NCBI RefSeq assembly: GCF_030125375.1
Contig: NZ_JASJUU010000022.1
Span: 84,624 to 148,623 of the forward strand
DNA length: 64,000 bases
Source: Pseudoalteromonas umbrosa
GTDB taxonomy: Bacteria > Pseudomonadota > Gammaproteobacteria > Enterobacterales > Alteromonadaceae
Reading direction: 5' to 3'
The translations under genes and the position numbers were made by a program. This document shows positions 10,401 to 19,100 of the stretch, piece after piece. The notes below the pieces were generated by a model. The model was not told the DNA's origin. It worked only from the letters and a program-made list of their open reading frames with translations, and did not search any database. Positions within the stretch are counted from its first letter, which is position 1. Every line of letters begins with the position of its first letter.

Positions 10401-11466
10401 AGAACAACTTGGCTTTATCAAGTAACGCTGAAAAACTGTCTTGCGGCGCCACTTCCAAGCGTACCACTTGGGTATTAATGAAAAAGCCAATTAAACCATG
10501 TGTTTGCGCATGATGTCGGTTAGCAATGGGTACGCCCACTTTGACATCATGTTGGTCGCTATAGCGATGCAATAAATATTGAAAAGCACTGAGCAACACC
10601 AAATACGGTGTCACCTGATGCTGTTTGGTCAATGACTGAACTTGCTGCCATAACTTATTTGGCAGTGTCATAGATTGGGTTGTAATGGGATAATTACCGC
10701 CCTGCCTTGCTAAGCTGTTTGCTGGTAGGCGCAGTGGCTCAAAATCATCGCCAAGTGCCGTTTGCCAGTCCGCTAATTGCTTTTCTAACAATATGGTCTG
10801 ATCTTGCTGTGCAAGCCACAAAGCGTAATCTAGATAATCAGCTTGCGGTATCAGCTCAGGTAAACTTTGCTGATTCTGTAGAAGGGCATACGCTTGAATA
10901 AACTCATTAAATAGCTGCTGCATCGATGTACCATCAGTCACAATGTGGTGCATAACGACCAGTAATGTACACTCGCCTTGTGACTCAAGCAGTGCCACAC
11001 GTAGAAGCGGTTCAGCGGTTAAATCAAAAGGCTGATCAGCAATTTCAAATGCCTGCTGCACGGTATCATCTTGATTGGGTACATCAATAAAAGTGAATGC
11101 ATTATCCGCTTGCAGCTGCTGCACCGTAGTGCCTCCGTCTACACTAAAACGACTATTTAAGATGCCGTGTTTAGCCACCAAGTGTCCGAAACTTGCCTGT
11201 ACCCAAGCTTTGTTTAATTGGCCTTGAAAGGTCAAGGTACCCGCTAAGTTATACACACTGTCAGCAGGGTCTAACTGCCAAGCGGTCCAAAGCCGTTGCT
11301 GAGCCGGTGTTAATGGCACTTTTGCAGTTCTGTCCTGGCGCACTGCTAACTGATTTTGTTTGGCTCTAGATTGACTGTCGGCCAATTTGGCTTTGAGTTT
11401 TAATTGCTGTTCTTCAGTTAATGCGCCACCGCGCTCGCGTCTTCTTCTGCGCTTTTGCTCGCTCAT
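1..11466 (-). CDS. Multimodular NRPS, C-A(Ser)-PCP-E-C-A-PCP-E-C-A..., 3' end outside window
   Basis: An open frame of 3822 codons starts at ATG 11466 and leaves the window still in frame. Domains by residue: C1 about 45-480 (HHIVTDG near 172); A1 about 500-960; PCP1 with GGDS near 1034; E1 about 1084-1500 (HHLVIDG, EGHGRE, FNYLGQ); C2 about 1548-1990 (HHMLLDG, D-L type by position); A2 about 2025-2450; PCP2 Ser near 2517; E2; C3; and A3, cut soon after its GELYIAG-type motif. The binding-pocket code of A1 reads DVWHISLID, close to known serine codes. A2 and A3 both read DILQLGMIW, nearest in my memory to glycine codes, which fits badly with the E domain after PCP2. The N-terminus is very basic (MSEQKRRRRERGG) and could dock to the upstream PKS. 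No release domain is visible, so synthesis continues to the left. Role: elongates the acyl-aminoacyl-ketide chain with probable D-Ser and two further residues. Domain calls are firm; substrates are inference. Confidence 0.95.
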   Translation of the reverse strand, partial: MSEQKRRRRRERGGALTEEQQLKLKAKLADSQSRAKQNQLAVRQDRTAKVPLTPAQQRLWTAWQLDPADSVYNLAGTLTFQGQLNKAWVQASFGHLVAKHGILNSRFSVDGGTTVQQLQADNAFTFIDVPNQDDTVQQAFEIADQPFDLTAEPLLRVALLESQGECTLLVVMHHIVTDGTSMQQLFNEFIQAYALLQNQQSLPELIPQADYLDYALWLAQQDQTILLEKQLADWQTALGDDFEPLRLPANSLARQGGNYPITTQSMTLPNKLWQQVQSLTKQHQVTPYLVLLSAFQYLLHRYSDQHDVKVGVPIANRHHAQTHGLIGFFINTQVVRLEVAPQDSFSALLDKAKLFSQFAQANQDLPFEHLLDAIKPPRSTGSHPLFQVMFNYLKRDKGAMDSLQGVTLKDTQALRFSMPFDLQLDVIEEVSGDTTLHLYYANTLYSEAFAKHCLDELAALLSAVSLHPASPLQYLDWYPAHRQQSLESFSNGESAFEWQDSIADIISAQAQKTPDQSALIFAGEHMSYAQFEQRTNQLAHWLIAQGIGAEDQIGVYFDRSFEMVIALIGVMKSGAAYVPLDPNLPADRIEYIAQNSTFKLVLGNRDNQQFNVPYFAWSALAERLETHSGDYPSVTILPQQAAYVIYTSGSTGKPKGVVNHHHALYNRISWQDQAYPIDSQDRVLQKTPYGFDVSVWEFFWPLMRGATLVVAEPEIHKEPRELAELIQAQQVTLLHFVPSMLQAFISEPLAQQCTSIKHIICSGEALPAALQADTLKLLPQLEIHNLYGPTEAAIDVSYYECDGRADKAVPIGKPIAGCELWVLDQQLNLSPIGAVGELYIGGIGLARGYANRPDLSAERFVANPFAHDGSRLYRSGDLVRWSELGELEYLGRTDHQVKIRGLRIELGEIETQLFAQEGVKEAVVVAVSGPNGGARLAAYVSGSSLDEDRLQQGLSDALPDYMVPSSIMILDALPLSSNGKVDRKALPEPKLHTQHAYQAPQGERETLLCQTWQQVLGHSQIGRNDNFFALGGDSILSLQIVSAMRQHGFALSAKQVFEAPTIAQLAEALSELSEEDKIPQVVSGEVPLLPIQHTFFARQPSHIDHWNQAIRLMPPEPIGLAQLNDSVQLLIKHHDSLRLQFQHQGTWQQVYRDYDEANYREVVWYQQTTDCEFDTYLLNAAEQAQASLSIQRGDSLRVLYVHSERRQALILIAHHLVIDGVSWRILVDDLLQGIGLATAGEVLALSHKSHSYQYWAQQLQAYPNAHASEFALWQNQQCDAIDLPNYVADGDATIASAQTLQVKLSESHTQALLSQASRPYRTHIDELLLAALSVALKQWTGSSNAQIFLEGHGREPWQSQLDLSRTVGWFTSLYPVKLSYDDDLAHTIITTKERLRALPNKGIGYGAFKYYGSEAQQHALCTERKPQIEFNYLGQLDANSNVQLANWQMSTDGVGSSIAAQNPLSADIAINGAIQNSQLQLAISYSGAQLLSSDMAEFAQCFEHGLIEVINHCLDAEVRFTPADVPLLTMSQAELDMLPIVQSSVSSIYPLSAMQQGMMFHSMVEQSAAYLNQLRLDISDLDVTRFKAAWQQVVDRHDALRTGFISTTQQNFQYVIQDHQIAFDELDWRVESGQSTDELARTILETGFAVTEEVGLMSFTLVQQSAQQHHFIWTYHHMLLDGWSSTAVLAEVMMAYQGQALPQPGGQYQNYLAYLAKQDETAGDDYWQSRLAQLNEASYLTELQSRDTLDSDLGYEQHTLQLDESQAAQLQAFAQQQEITVNTVLQGAWSLLLSRMLNKSAVCFGATTSGRPADLVGSDSTVGLFINTLPVISTLDNEQVIGQWLKTCQKDSMQSREFEHTPLYQIQKLADGQVSFDQQGLFDSLLIFENYPISETLGANELGGAKFSLVENREETNYPLTVFVETAQGLTINFAYQGWRLSAEFVAHLANNLSRLLEALQTQVEQPLGHIQLLDEATQAEVKKFGIGTTETLPNSDALAMFEAQAKQSPLAIAVQNEQGQQLSYGALNGRANQLAQALLAAGLTTEMPVAISMTRGIDMIVAILAVSKAGGVYVPIAVELPEERRDYICQHSGAKFVLTNFEVSFAEDVTCLNVTDLPLTSYDDGNLNAQRHHHQLVYTLYTSGSTGLPKGVAISHGNLVNFLLGMQQQLGLNSALNALALTSLSFDISGLEIYLPLISGGTVTVAQNAATLSAALLAEQDLIQATPAGWRSLLELDLLTQVQGTRALCGGEALPAELVADLAQSGVQLWNMYGPTETTIWSSCYQVTQAPVHLGDATLNTQLYVLDNQLNLCPQQVAGELYIAGLGLARGYLSRPELSAERFVANPFADDGSRLYRTGDLVRWNQNGQLEYLGRTDHQVKIRGYRIELGDIEAQLYRCEGVSEAVVVDDNSTGTTQLVGYVSGKALDSEMITTTIAQWLPDYMVPALVMALDEMPHNSNGKIDRKALPTPQWQTETVYQAPQGAREELLCQTWQQVLDQSPIGRHDNFFALGGDSILSLQIVASMRQQGFTLSPKQVFEAPTIAQLALELIELDSEHQVSQVVRGDVPLLPIQQAYFARQPSNVNHWNQAIRLTPPMPIRLDILTDSVDMLIKHHDSLRLQYQYQDGWQQAYRDYEESHYREVVWYQKTTDGAFDADLAAAAEQAQTSLNIHNGDVLRVIYVHSESRRELILIAHHLVIDGVSWRILVDDLLRSIMQLNAGKTIALASKSHSYQSWAKEIQAYPSSNEDEFEFWQKQQCEALTLPNFVSAGDDTMQSAKTLQVTLDEEQTQALLSLAIRPYRSHIDELLLVALSVALEQWTGSKEAQVFIEGHGREPWQSQLDLSRTTGWFTTLYPVKLVSNGDLAQTIISVKEHLRALPNKGVGYGAFKYYGSAAQQQALTTDRKPQIEFNYLGQIDASNNAQFAQWQMSTTGVGSSIAAQNPLSADIAINGAVQNKALQLGITYSEACLASADMTDFKALFEQALTQVIAHCSNANMRLTPADVPLLSLSQAELDALPIAQQSVSSIYPLSAMQQGMMFHSLVEESTAYMNQLRLDIRGLDVMRFKAAWQQVVDRHEALRTGFISTPLQQLQYVVAEHQITFSELDWQLEPTKSTEHLAQSILEQGFKVTEKVGLMSFTLVQHAPLQHHFIWTYHHMLLDGWSSTAVLAEVMMAYQGQTLPKLGGQYQDYLVYLAKQEERAGDDYWQSRLAQLDEATYLTQLQGRTHLDSARGYAQHSLQLSAQQAAQLHAFAQQQEITVNTVLQGVWSLLLARMLNKSTVCFGATTSGRPADLVGSDTTVGLFINTLPVINTLDNEQTLSQFLKACQQESMHSRAFEHTPLYQIQKLAEGKVSFDQQGLFDSLFIFENYPISDTLGKNELDGASFSLVENREETNYPLTVFVETIDGITINFAYQEWRLSAELVAQLASNLENLLDVVQSQVDSPLGHIQLLDIQAQKTIQQLGVGQHQRLPNSDALAMFEMQAKQAPDAIALRNEQNDSMTYGQLECRANQLAHALLAAGLTTEMPVAVSMARGIDMIVAILAISKAGGVYVPIAVELPTMRRDYICQHSGAQLVLTNANIDFNADVTCINVAELSLDTYSKSKPNTQRHHDQLVYTLYTSGSTGLPKGVAISHGNLLNFLLGMQQQLAFEGPLHALALTSLSFDISGLEIYLPLISGGTVTVAQNATSLTPDLLAQQDLLQATPAGWRSLLTLDLLTSVKGKLALCGGEALPEELVNDLAATGVRLWNMYGPTETTIWSSCYPVDQTPVHLGEAILNTQLYVLDNQLNLCPQRVAGELYIAGSGLARGYLSRPEL
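4450..8900 (-). repeat. Tandem NRPS module repeat, upstream copy
   Basis: Counterpart of the 1-4449 copy, covering the end of A1, PCP1, E1, C2 and most of A2. The A2 and A3 domains share the same nine-residue pocket code. The C and E domains are highly similar, which suggests duplication of a module, or gene conversion keeping the copies alike. Confidence 0.85.
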
Positions 11467-11748
11467 GCTGATCCCACCTGGCTATCGATTGTTATGCACT
11501 GCTGTTTGTCGGTCGAGATAAAAAACAAAATATTGCTTTGCTCATGCTCAACCACATTGCAATTAGTTTTGGCTTTCTACCGTATGACACTCACCACCAT
11601 ACACAGCAACTCAAACAAGGCATCTCAGCTGCATTGCTGTTACTTATTATGTTTTTAGGTTGTGGTGATTACATCGAGTTTTGCTTAGATGTGTCGGTAA
11701 ATTTGCCCTTAATGCCAGCTAGACGTTGGGAGAGGAAAAAAATAAAGT
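11467..11748. other. Intergenic region upstream of the large NRPS gene
   Basis: These 282 bp separate the terminator behind the PKS gene from the NRPS start. I see no gene here; the short open frames lack a credible start or family. If the terminator at 11749-11769 is efficient, the NRPS must have its own promoter in this stretch. No clear -35/-10 pair or Fur-box match was recognised by eye. Confidence 0.5.
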
Positions 11749-11769
11749 GGGAGGCCTGCTTGGCCTCCC
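11742..11769 (-). terminator. Rho-independent terminator after the PKS gene
   Basis: A perfect 8-bp stem (GGGAGGCC at 11749-11756, GGCCTCCC at 11762-11769) has a 5-nt loop. On the minus strand it is followed by ACTTTATTTTTTT, so it is oriented to end transcription leaving the PKS gene. Confidence 0.85.
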
Positions 11770-11801
11770 AAAAAATAGTTACAGCGCTTTAAAGTAGCCC
11801 T

Positions 11802-14800
11802 CTATTCGCTCAGCAATTGCTCTTCAATTAGGAACGTGAGATTGTCTAAATTAGGATCTTCAAAGAAGGTGGCGGGCTCTATCTCTATAGCAAACTGCTG
11901 TTTGACCTTCGCCAACATTTGAATGGCTATCAGCGAGTCGCCGCCGAGTTCAAACAAGTTATCAAAAATACCAATCTCATCAAACCCTAAGAACTCGCTC
12001 CAAATCGCCGCCAATTGCAGTTCAAGCTCGCTTTCTGGGGCTTCAAACTCGGTATCAAGATCTGGACGTTTGTGCCCTTTTGGCGCAGCAGACTTTGCCT
12101 GCATCAACTTTTCTGTCAGCTCTGCAACTTTATCTGCACGGGCCTGCCAAGACAGGCTCGTAGCATATACTTGCGGCGCTTGCGATTGGCTGATACCGTC
12201 CAGTAAGGTTTTTGCCGCAAGCTCATCAATACCAAAGTCTTCACCGACACTGTGACCCGCTGCCATGCCGATATTCGCCCATGCATCCCAATTCACCGAT
12301 TGCACTAAAAATGGCTGTGACTGCATCGCCACTGCATCAAGGTAACTGTTCGCAGCACAATAATCACTCTGACCAAGCGCACCCAAAACCGATGCCAAAG
12401 ATGAACATAAAATCATCCGCTCAAGTTGATGCGATTTAAACGCAGCTAAAAGGTTATCTGTGCCACGGGTTTTCGCCGCCATGCTTTGCGCCGCTTGCTC
12501 GGTGGTCATTTGAGCCAGCATGCCTCCACCCGGTAAGCCCGCAGCGTGGATCACCTGAGTAATGCGGCCCAGTGATTGCTCGGCATGACTAATGGCGACA
12601 TTCAAGCTCGCAATATCTAATACATCAGCAGTCACCACTGCAACGCGCGCACCAGCTTCTTGAAGTGCTTGCAGTGCGTGAATCTGACCTGTCAGCTTGC
12701 TGTCGGTGTGCTCATCGACAAGCAATGCAGGCCACTGCTCGCTGTCAGGGAATTCTGTACGAGTTTGCAGCATCAATGCATGGCCTTGTGCGGCCAATAA
12801 CTCAGCTAACACTAAGCCCACACCGCCAAGACCCCCAGTAATAAACGTCACTGGCGACGACGCACTAGTCGCCGTAACCTCTGTGCGCGGCAAGACTTGC
12901 TCAGTTAAAACAAAGCGCTGACGACCTCGATAAGCAATTTCTTTTACCTCATTGGCCATATCTGCAACCAGCTGCGCGGCAATGTGTGATTGAGCGCTAT
13001 CGCGCTGAGCTGAGGTGATTTCTCGAAGCTGACAATCAATGCTTGTTTGCTCCATGCCTATCACCCGCGTGATCCCAAGCGCTGTGGCTTTGTCCGCCGA
13101 TATTTGCTCATCACCTAGCACGCTGAATAATTCACAAGCAACCACAGTCCAATGCAGTGTGCCTTGACCCAATAGCCATTTGGCCAGTGGTAATAACTGC
13201 TGATAACCACATCCTGACTCATCAAGCAAACGACAATCCACAATGCGCGTAAAACTGTGCTGCTCATAAAGTGCTGTTAATTGATTGGCATCTTGGCAAT
13301 CCAAACGATACTGACCTTGTCCCAGTGAGACAAATTCATCCCCCTGCCACGCCACGATCACCTCAGCGTCTTTTGTACCGAGTTCAGTGGTCAACTGCGA
13401 CAATATTGGCGCATCCGTCGCAATCACAAGTACCTTTTCGCCATTGAACTGGCTGAGCGCAGAGGTTGTATTCAATTGCTGCTGCCAAACTGGCGCTAAT
13501 AATTCAGGACCTGTACTGTCAGCTTGTGTCTTCACTGGAGTTGTGCTGAGTGTCGCATCAACCCAATATTCTGTACTATCAAACTGATATGCTGGAAACG
13601 CCATCTCTAACCCATGTGGCTTAGATGACACCACAGACCAATCTATCGCTATACCCAATTGCCACAGTTTTGCCAGTGTTTTCACACAAGGTGGAATAGG
13701 CGCTTTTAAATCGCGCGCATGGGCAATGGAATTAAGCACCGTAATATCATCTGCAATCGACTGCTTAGCCAACTTTTGGAGCGTATCACCAGGGCCTGCT
13801 TCAACAAGTACATTGCACTTGGCTGCCAGTGTTTTTACGCCATCAACAAAGTTCACTGCTTGGCGAATATGGTCTAGCCAATACTGTGTTGAAGTGGCTT
13901 GCTCTGGCGTGATCCAAGTTCCCGTTACGTTGGACACAAATGGCGTTTGCGGTGTATTCAATTGCACAGTATTTAATACTTCAGCAAATTCATCCAACAC
14001 AGGTTCAGTCAAATGACTGTGGAAAGCGTGCGACACATGCAAACGCGTGACGCTAATATCAGCGGCTTTGAGCTCAGTTTGCAGCGCCTTAATGGCTTCT
14101 TTAGACCCCGCCACGACGGTGTTGGTCGGGCTATTGCACGCTGCGATATCCAGTTGTGCATTTAAATACGGCTGTAAACTTGGCGCATCACTCATCACAG
14201 ATAACATGGCACCCGGTGCCATTTTTTGTAGCGCTTCGCCGCGGGCCGTCACCAATTTCACAGCGGTATCTAAGCTCATCACCTCACTGAGACACGCAGC
14301 CACATATTCGCCAATACTGTGACCAAGCATAGCCTCGATGTGTATGCCATGAGCTTGATAGCATTTGGCCATGGCATAGGCGACGACAAATAAAGCAAGC
14401 TGAGTCACACGGGTTTGACCTAGCAACTGGTTGGCTGCCAAAAGCTCATCATCGTTGGGGGTAAATACGCGGCGTAATTCATCTTGCAAGGTGCTATCAA
14501 ATAAAGCGATGACATCATCAAACTGGGCTTTAAACTCAGGCATATGTTCAAGTAAAGGCTTAGCCATGGTCACATACTGGGACCCTTGTCCTGAAAACAT
14601 CAGCGCCACTTGCACAGCGCCCGCTTTATCACCAACGACATCACGGACTAGCAGTTGTTGCGCCTGCTCTGCGCTATCTACTACTAGGGCATGACGCACA
14701 GCCTGAGCGGTACGGTTATGCTGCGACTGTGCTGCGATAAGTGCTAAATCATCTGGATTTTGCTGTAATTTGATAGCCAGCGCTTGGCGCTGGGATTCCA

Positions 14801-16169
14801 GTGCTGACTGCGAATTCGCAGACACAGGTAAAATGTGCCAAGGTGATGTATGACTGTGCTGCGTCTCATTTTCTCTGTATTCTTCTAAAATCACATGGGC
14901 GTTAGTGCCGCCCATCCCCAGTGAACTCACCGCCGCTCGGCGCACTGAGTCACTTTCCCATGGAGTCAATGTGGTGTTGACATAAAATGGGCTATTCGCA
15001 AAGTCGATTTTGCTGTTCAGCGGCTCACAGTGCAAACTGGGTGGTAGCGTTTTGTGACGCAGTGCTTGCACCGCTTTAATCAAACCGGTTACACCCGCCG
15101 CGGAGTCAAGATGACCAATATTGGCTTTAATGGACCCGATGGCAATTTGCTGCTTGTCACACTCCCCGTAGGCGCGGCTTAACGCTGCAATTTCAATCGG
15201 ATCACCTAAGGTTGTGCCCGTGCCGTGGGTTTCAATATAACCCACTGAGCTTGGCTCGATATCGGCAAATTCCAGTGCCGCTTCAATGGCACTCGCTTGT
15301 CCTGTGACACTTGGTGCGGTGTAACCCACCTTCTCTTTACCATCATTGTTTATTGCAGACCCTTTGATCACGGCTAGTATATGGTCACCCGCTTCAATGG
15401 CATCTTCCACACGCTTAAGCACCACCGCGGCGCTACCGCTACCAATCAAGATACCATCCGCTTGCTCACCAAATGCGCTCAGTTGGCCAGAGGGTGATAA
15501 GCTGCCGCCAGTCGGCGCATGATAACCTTGCTCGTTATTTAAATTTAACCATACGCCACCAGCAAGGGCCGAATCACACTCATAGTTTTGCAGTGAACGA
15601 CACGCCATGTGTACCGCCACCAACGACGTCGAACATGCCGTCTGTACGGTCACCGCCGGACCAGTGAGATCCAACTCATAACTGATGCGCGTCGCCAGTG
15701 AATCTTTATCATTGCCATTAGTCAGCGCCAGCAAACTGGTGATATCTTGTTGTGAATCACCCAGTAAGTTTTGCAATAAATATGCAGTCACACCGCAACC
15801 AGCAAATACACCAGTAAAATTACTGGTATCGGTGGTAATCCCAGCATGTTCTAAGGCATGCCAACAGGTTTGCAAGAACACCCGTTGCTGCGGATCAAGT
15901 TGTGCCGCTTCTTTAGGGGTATAACCAAAAAATGCAGCGTCAAATTGCGCCATTCCAGCAAAAGGAATACCGCGTTTAATGTAATCCGGATGCGCAAGAT
16001 CTTCATCGCTGACGCCCGCCGCTTTTAAACTGTTGTCATCAAATGTTTTGACTGAGCAGTGGCCATCTCTGACATTTTGCCAAAGTTGATCAACATTATC
16101 GGCATCTGGAAAACGGCCAGCCATACCGACGATGGCAATATCTAGTTCGCTGTAATTACTCTCTGACAT
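11802..16169 (-). CDS. Type I polyketide synthase module, KS-AT-KR-ACP
   Basis: 1455 residues. The ketosynthase occupies about 9-430, with the active Cys in TACSTS near 178 and His in HGTGTTLGDP and NIGHLD. The acyltransferase spans about 520-830, with GHSIG and HAFH; HAFH points to malonyl-CoA. A ketoreductase follows at about 1100-1330, with GGLGGVG for NADPH, Ser in CSSLAS and Tyr in QSDYCAANSYLD. The ACP near 1380-1450 carries LGGDSL. No dehydratase, enoylreductase or methyltransferase is seen, so the expected extension is one malonyl unit reduced to a beta-hydroxyl. Only 2 bp separate its ATG from the stop of the FAAL-NRPS gene, implying translational coupling. Working on the aminoacyl product of that enzyme, it should build a statine-like gamma-amino-beta-hydroxy acid, then hand over to the NRPS at 11466. 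The KR lacks the usual LDD motif (it has HAAGLPGGGM), so hydroxyl stereochemistry is not predicted. Confidence 0.95.
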   Translation of the reverse strand: MSESNYSELDIAIVGMAGRFPDADNVDQLWQNVRDGHCSVKTFDDNSLKAAGVSDEDLAHPDYIKRGIPFAGMAQFDAAFFGYTPKEAAQLDPQQRVFLQTCWHALEHAGITTDTSNFTGVFAGCGVTAYLLQNLLGDSQQDITSLLALTNGNDKDSLATRISYELDLTGPAVTVQTACSTSLVAVHMACRSLQNYECDSALAGGVWLNLNNEQGYHAPTGGSLSPSGQLSAFGEQADGILIGSGSAAVVLKRVEDAIEAGDHILAVIKGSAINNDGKEKVGYTAPSVTGQASAIEAALEFADIEPSSVGYIETHGTGTTLGDPIEIAALSRAYGECDKQQIAIGSIKANIGHLDSAAGVTGLIKAVQALRHKTLPPSLHCEPLNSKIDFANSPFYVNTTLTPWESDSVRRAAVSSLGMGGTNAHVILEEYRENETQHSHTSPWHILPVSANSQSALESQRQALAIKLQQNPDDLALIAAQSQHNRTAQAVRHALVVDSAEQAQQLLVRDVVGDKAGAVQVALMFSGQGSQYVTMAKPLLEHMPEFKAQFDDVIALFDSTLQDELRRVFTPNDDELLAANQLLGQTRVTQLALFVVAYAMAKCYQAHGIHIEAMLGHSIGEYVAACLSEVMSLDTAVKLVTARGEALQKMAPGAMLSVMSDAPSLQPYLNAQLDIAACNSPTNTVVAGSKEAIKALQTELKAADISVTRLHVSHAFHSHLTEPVLDEFAEVLNTVQLNTPQTPFVSNVTGTWITPEQATSTQYWLDHIRQAVNFVDGVKTLAAKCNVLVEAGPGDTLQKLAKQSIADDITVLNSIAHARDLKAPIPPCVKTLAKLWQLGIAIDWSVVSSKPHGLEMAFPAYQFDSTEYWVDATLSTTPVKTQADSTGPELLAPVWQQQLNTTSALSQFNGEKVLVIATDAPILSQLTTELGTKDAEVIVAWQGDEFVSLGQGQYRLDCQDANQLTALYEQHSFTRIVDCRLLDESGCGYQQLLPLAKWLLGQGTLHWTVVACELFSVLGDEQISADKATALGITRVIGMEQTSIDCQLREITSAQRDSAQSHIAAQLVADMANEVKEIAYRGRQRFVLTEQVLPRTEVTATSASSPVTFITGGLGGVGLVLAELLAAQGHALMLQTRTEFPDSEQWPALLVDEHTDSKLTGQIHALQALQEAGARVAVVTADVLDIASLNVAISHAEQSLGRITQVIHAAGLPGGGMLAQMTTEQAAQSMAAKTRGTDNLLAAFKSHQLERMILCSSLASVLGALGQSDYCAANSYLDAVAMQSQPFLVQSVNWDAWANIGMAAGHSVGEDFGIDELAAKTLLDGISQSQAPQVYATSLSWQARADKVAELTEKLMQAKSAAPKGHKRPDLDTEFEAPESELELQLAAIWSEFLGFDEIGIFDNLFELGGDSLIAIQMLAKVKQQFAIEIEPATFFEDPNLDNLTFLIEEQLLSE

Positions 16170-16171
16170 GA

Positions 16172-19100
16172 TTAAGATTCTCTTGCTTTTCTTTTACGCG
16201 CGGCAATCGCGCCCATGCCGCGTTTTTGTTTCGCGCCACTTGGTTTTTTAGATGTAACAGGGGCTGTATTTGACTGCGCACCGCCAAGCATTGTCGCCAA
16301 GCTGGCAATACTTGAATGCGCAAACAGCTCTGTCATTTGTAAATTTGGATATTGAAGTTTTAACTCTTCATACACCGCCATCAGTAATAACGAGTGTCCG
16401 CCCACATCAAAAAAGTTGGCGTGACGATCGATATCTGGGGTTTTGAGGTGTTTTTGCCAGATCTCGGCAATGGCGCGCTCGGTGTCATTTTGCGCAAGCT
16501 CCACGACTTTAACCATACGCTCAATTTTAGGCAGCTGTTTGCGCTCCAGCTTGCCGCTGGCATTCACCGGCAGTTTTTCCAGCACAAGGATATCGCTTGG
16601 CACCATGTATGCAGGCATGCGCTCACCCAGCGCCCTTTTTAGCTTGTCAGCAAACCCTTCATCGCTGTATTTATCACTTTGAATGTAAGCAATTAAACCC
16701 AACCCATGAGCTTGTTGCTCCGTGACCACAACCGCCATGTCAACATCAGGTAACTGGCTCAAGTGCTGCTCAATGTCATCTAGCTCAACGCGGAAACCGC
16801 GAATTTTCACTTGATGATCATTACGCCCATGGTACATCAATGCCTCGCCTTGCCAGCTGACCATATCACCAGTGGCATACATGCGCGCGCCATCATGGCT
16901 AAATGGATCCGCAATAAAACATGTCGCTGTCATTTCTGGCTGTGCCCAATAACCACGCGCCAAAATATCACCGCCGACAAATAACTGACCCATTTGCCCA
17001 TTGGGGACTATCTCCAAGTTATCATCAAGGATATACAGTTTACGTCCGGCCAAGGCATGACCCAGAGGTACTGACTGATTCTCTTGGCCATGAGGAGCAA
17101 AATCTTGGCAAGGGTGGATTGCGGCTTCAACGACGATTTCAGTCGGGCCATAGGTGTTAAGTAATCGTACCTGCGACAAGCCGGTATTTTGCCAATCTTG
17201 AATACCCGCCACAGACATGGCTTCCCCACCTGAGTGAACTTGTCTTAATTTAGGTAATGCAAGCTTGGCTTGTTGTGCTTTGCGTGCCCAACTAGCACTG
17301 ATACTGCGCCAATACACAGCGCTTAAATCCATCACCGCAACATCATGCTTTTGTGCCTGCAGATAAAGAGTATCAGCATCCCACAAAGCATCGCCGCGCA
17401 ATAATACCGCAGCGCCTACGGCCCATGTTGGGAACAGCTGCTCAACAAACGCATCAAAGTTCGCAGTGGCAAATTGCAGCACGACATCATCTGCTTGCAA
17501 GTTGATAAACTGCTTAGCCGACTCGATGTAACGAGACAATGCGCCTAACTCAATGGCAACACCTTTGGCTTTGCCAGTCGAGCCGGAAGTATAATTTAGG
17601 TATGCAGTTTGCTGACAGTGACGTGCGACTGCTGGCACACCAGTATTGAGATGCTGCTCACCCAAAAGGGTTTGTGGCGACAATAAAATGCCGTCAAATG
17701 ATACCGCCAGATCGGCTTCATCACTGAGTATGGCTTGGCAGCCGCTGTCAGTGAGCATATGCTGCAACTTATCGGCGGGGAATTGTTTATCGAGCGGCAA
17801 ATAAGCCGCTCCCGCTTTAAGGCATGCCAAAGTACTTGCCAGCATCAGCGGCTTTCTGCTTTGCATCACACCAACGACTGACTCTGTACTTAAACCTTTT
17901 GCTACTAAACCATGAGCTAGGCGGTTTGAAGTGTGCTCAAGCCACTCATAGCTGTAATGCTGATCGTTATAAATCACCGCAGTGCGCGCAGGCTCAGTTT
18001 GCGCAATCTCACTGATGGCATCTAACCAAGGTGTATCCGGTAATGTCACGGCAGTTCCCAAGCCTTGAGCAATTGCCTGTGTTTTTTGCGTATGGGTTGC
18101 TAAATTACCTATCGCTGTCGTCGGCTCTGCCACCGTATTACGCAGTAAAGTATTAAAGGCAAGCACCACCGATTGCATGTAATCGGCGTCAAATAGAGCT
18201 GCGTTATATTGGAACTCCAACAATAAGGCACCATCATTTAACAAACGCGAGTCTATGCTCAAATCAAACTGAGCTTGCGATTGCAGTGCCGCGACTTTAT
18301 CCACCACAACGCCCTGTAGGTCAAACGCCTGCTGCACATCCTGCTCAAGGTGGTTAAACATCACCTGAAATAGCGGATTTTGCCCTAAACTTCGATCTGG
18401 GTTGAGTGCTTCAACTAATTTTTCAAATGGTAAATCCTGATTTTGTTGTGCTGCAATCACCTGCTCTTTGGTTGCCGCTAACACCTCCACAAAGCTTTGC
18501 TGTGCAGACAGTGTATTGCGCTGAACCAGAGTATTAATGAAAAAGCCCACCAAAGGATGCAACTCTGAATAGCGACGATTCGCTACCGGCACGCCAATGC
18601 GCGGCGTGCGCTTGCCAGCATAGCGATAGAAAAACACCTGTAAGCTACTAAGCAATAACATGAATAAACTTGCACCATGGCGATGAGCAAGCGCTTGTAG
18701 CTGTTCAACTTCTTGATAAGCAAGTTGCATTGTTTGGCTTTGCATCGGCGCAGGGCCATTAGGCTGCCTGACATGCTGTGGCGTGAGTAGCTCTTCGTCG
18801 TCACTGTCCTGCAGAAGTTGCTGCCAGTACGAGAGTTGGCTTTGCGCATCATTACTTAATAACCACTGCTGCTGCCAAGTGGCAAAGTCACCATAATTGA
18901 TCATCTGGGGTATGTGAGTTAACGTTTTCCCCTCAGCAAGCAACTGATAAGTGCGGCTGATATCCGCAAGGATAAGGTCAAAACTCCACGCATCACTGGC
19001 GATATGATGCATCACTAGTACCAGTTCATAGCGACCTTCTGGGCGCTTTAAAAACGCAGCTCTAAAGTTTTCGCCTTGTTCCAGCGCAAATGGCTGCTGA

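Noticed and set aside
12..10901. Many short plus-strand open frames opposite the large NRPS gene
   Set aside because: They are antisense shadows of the long minus-strand frame; none has a ribosome site or family motif.
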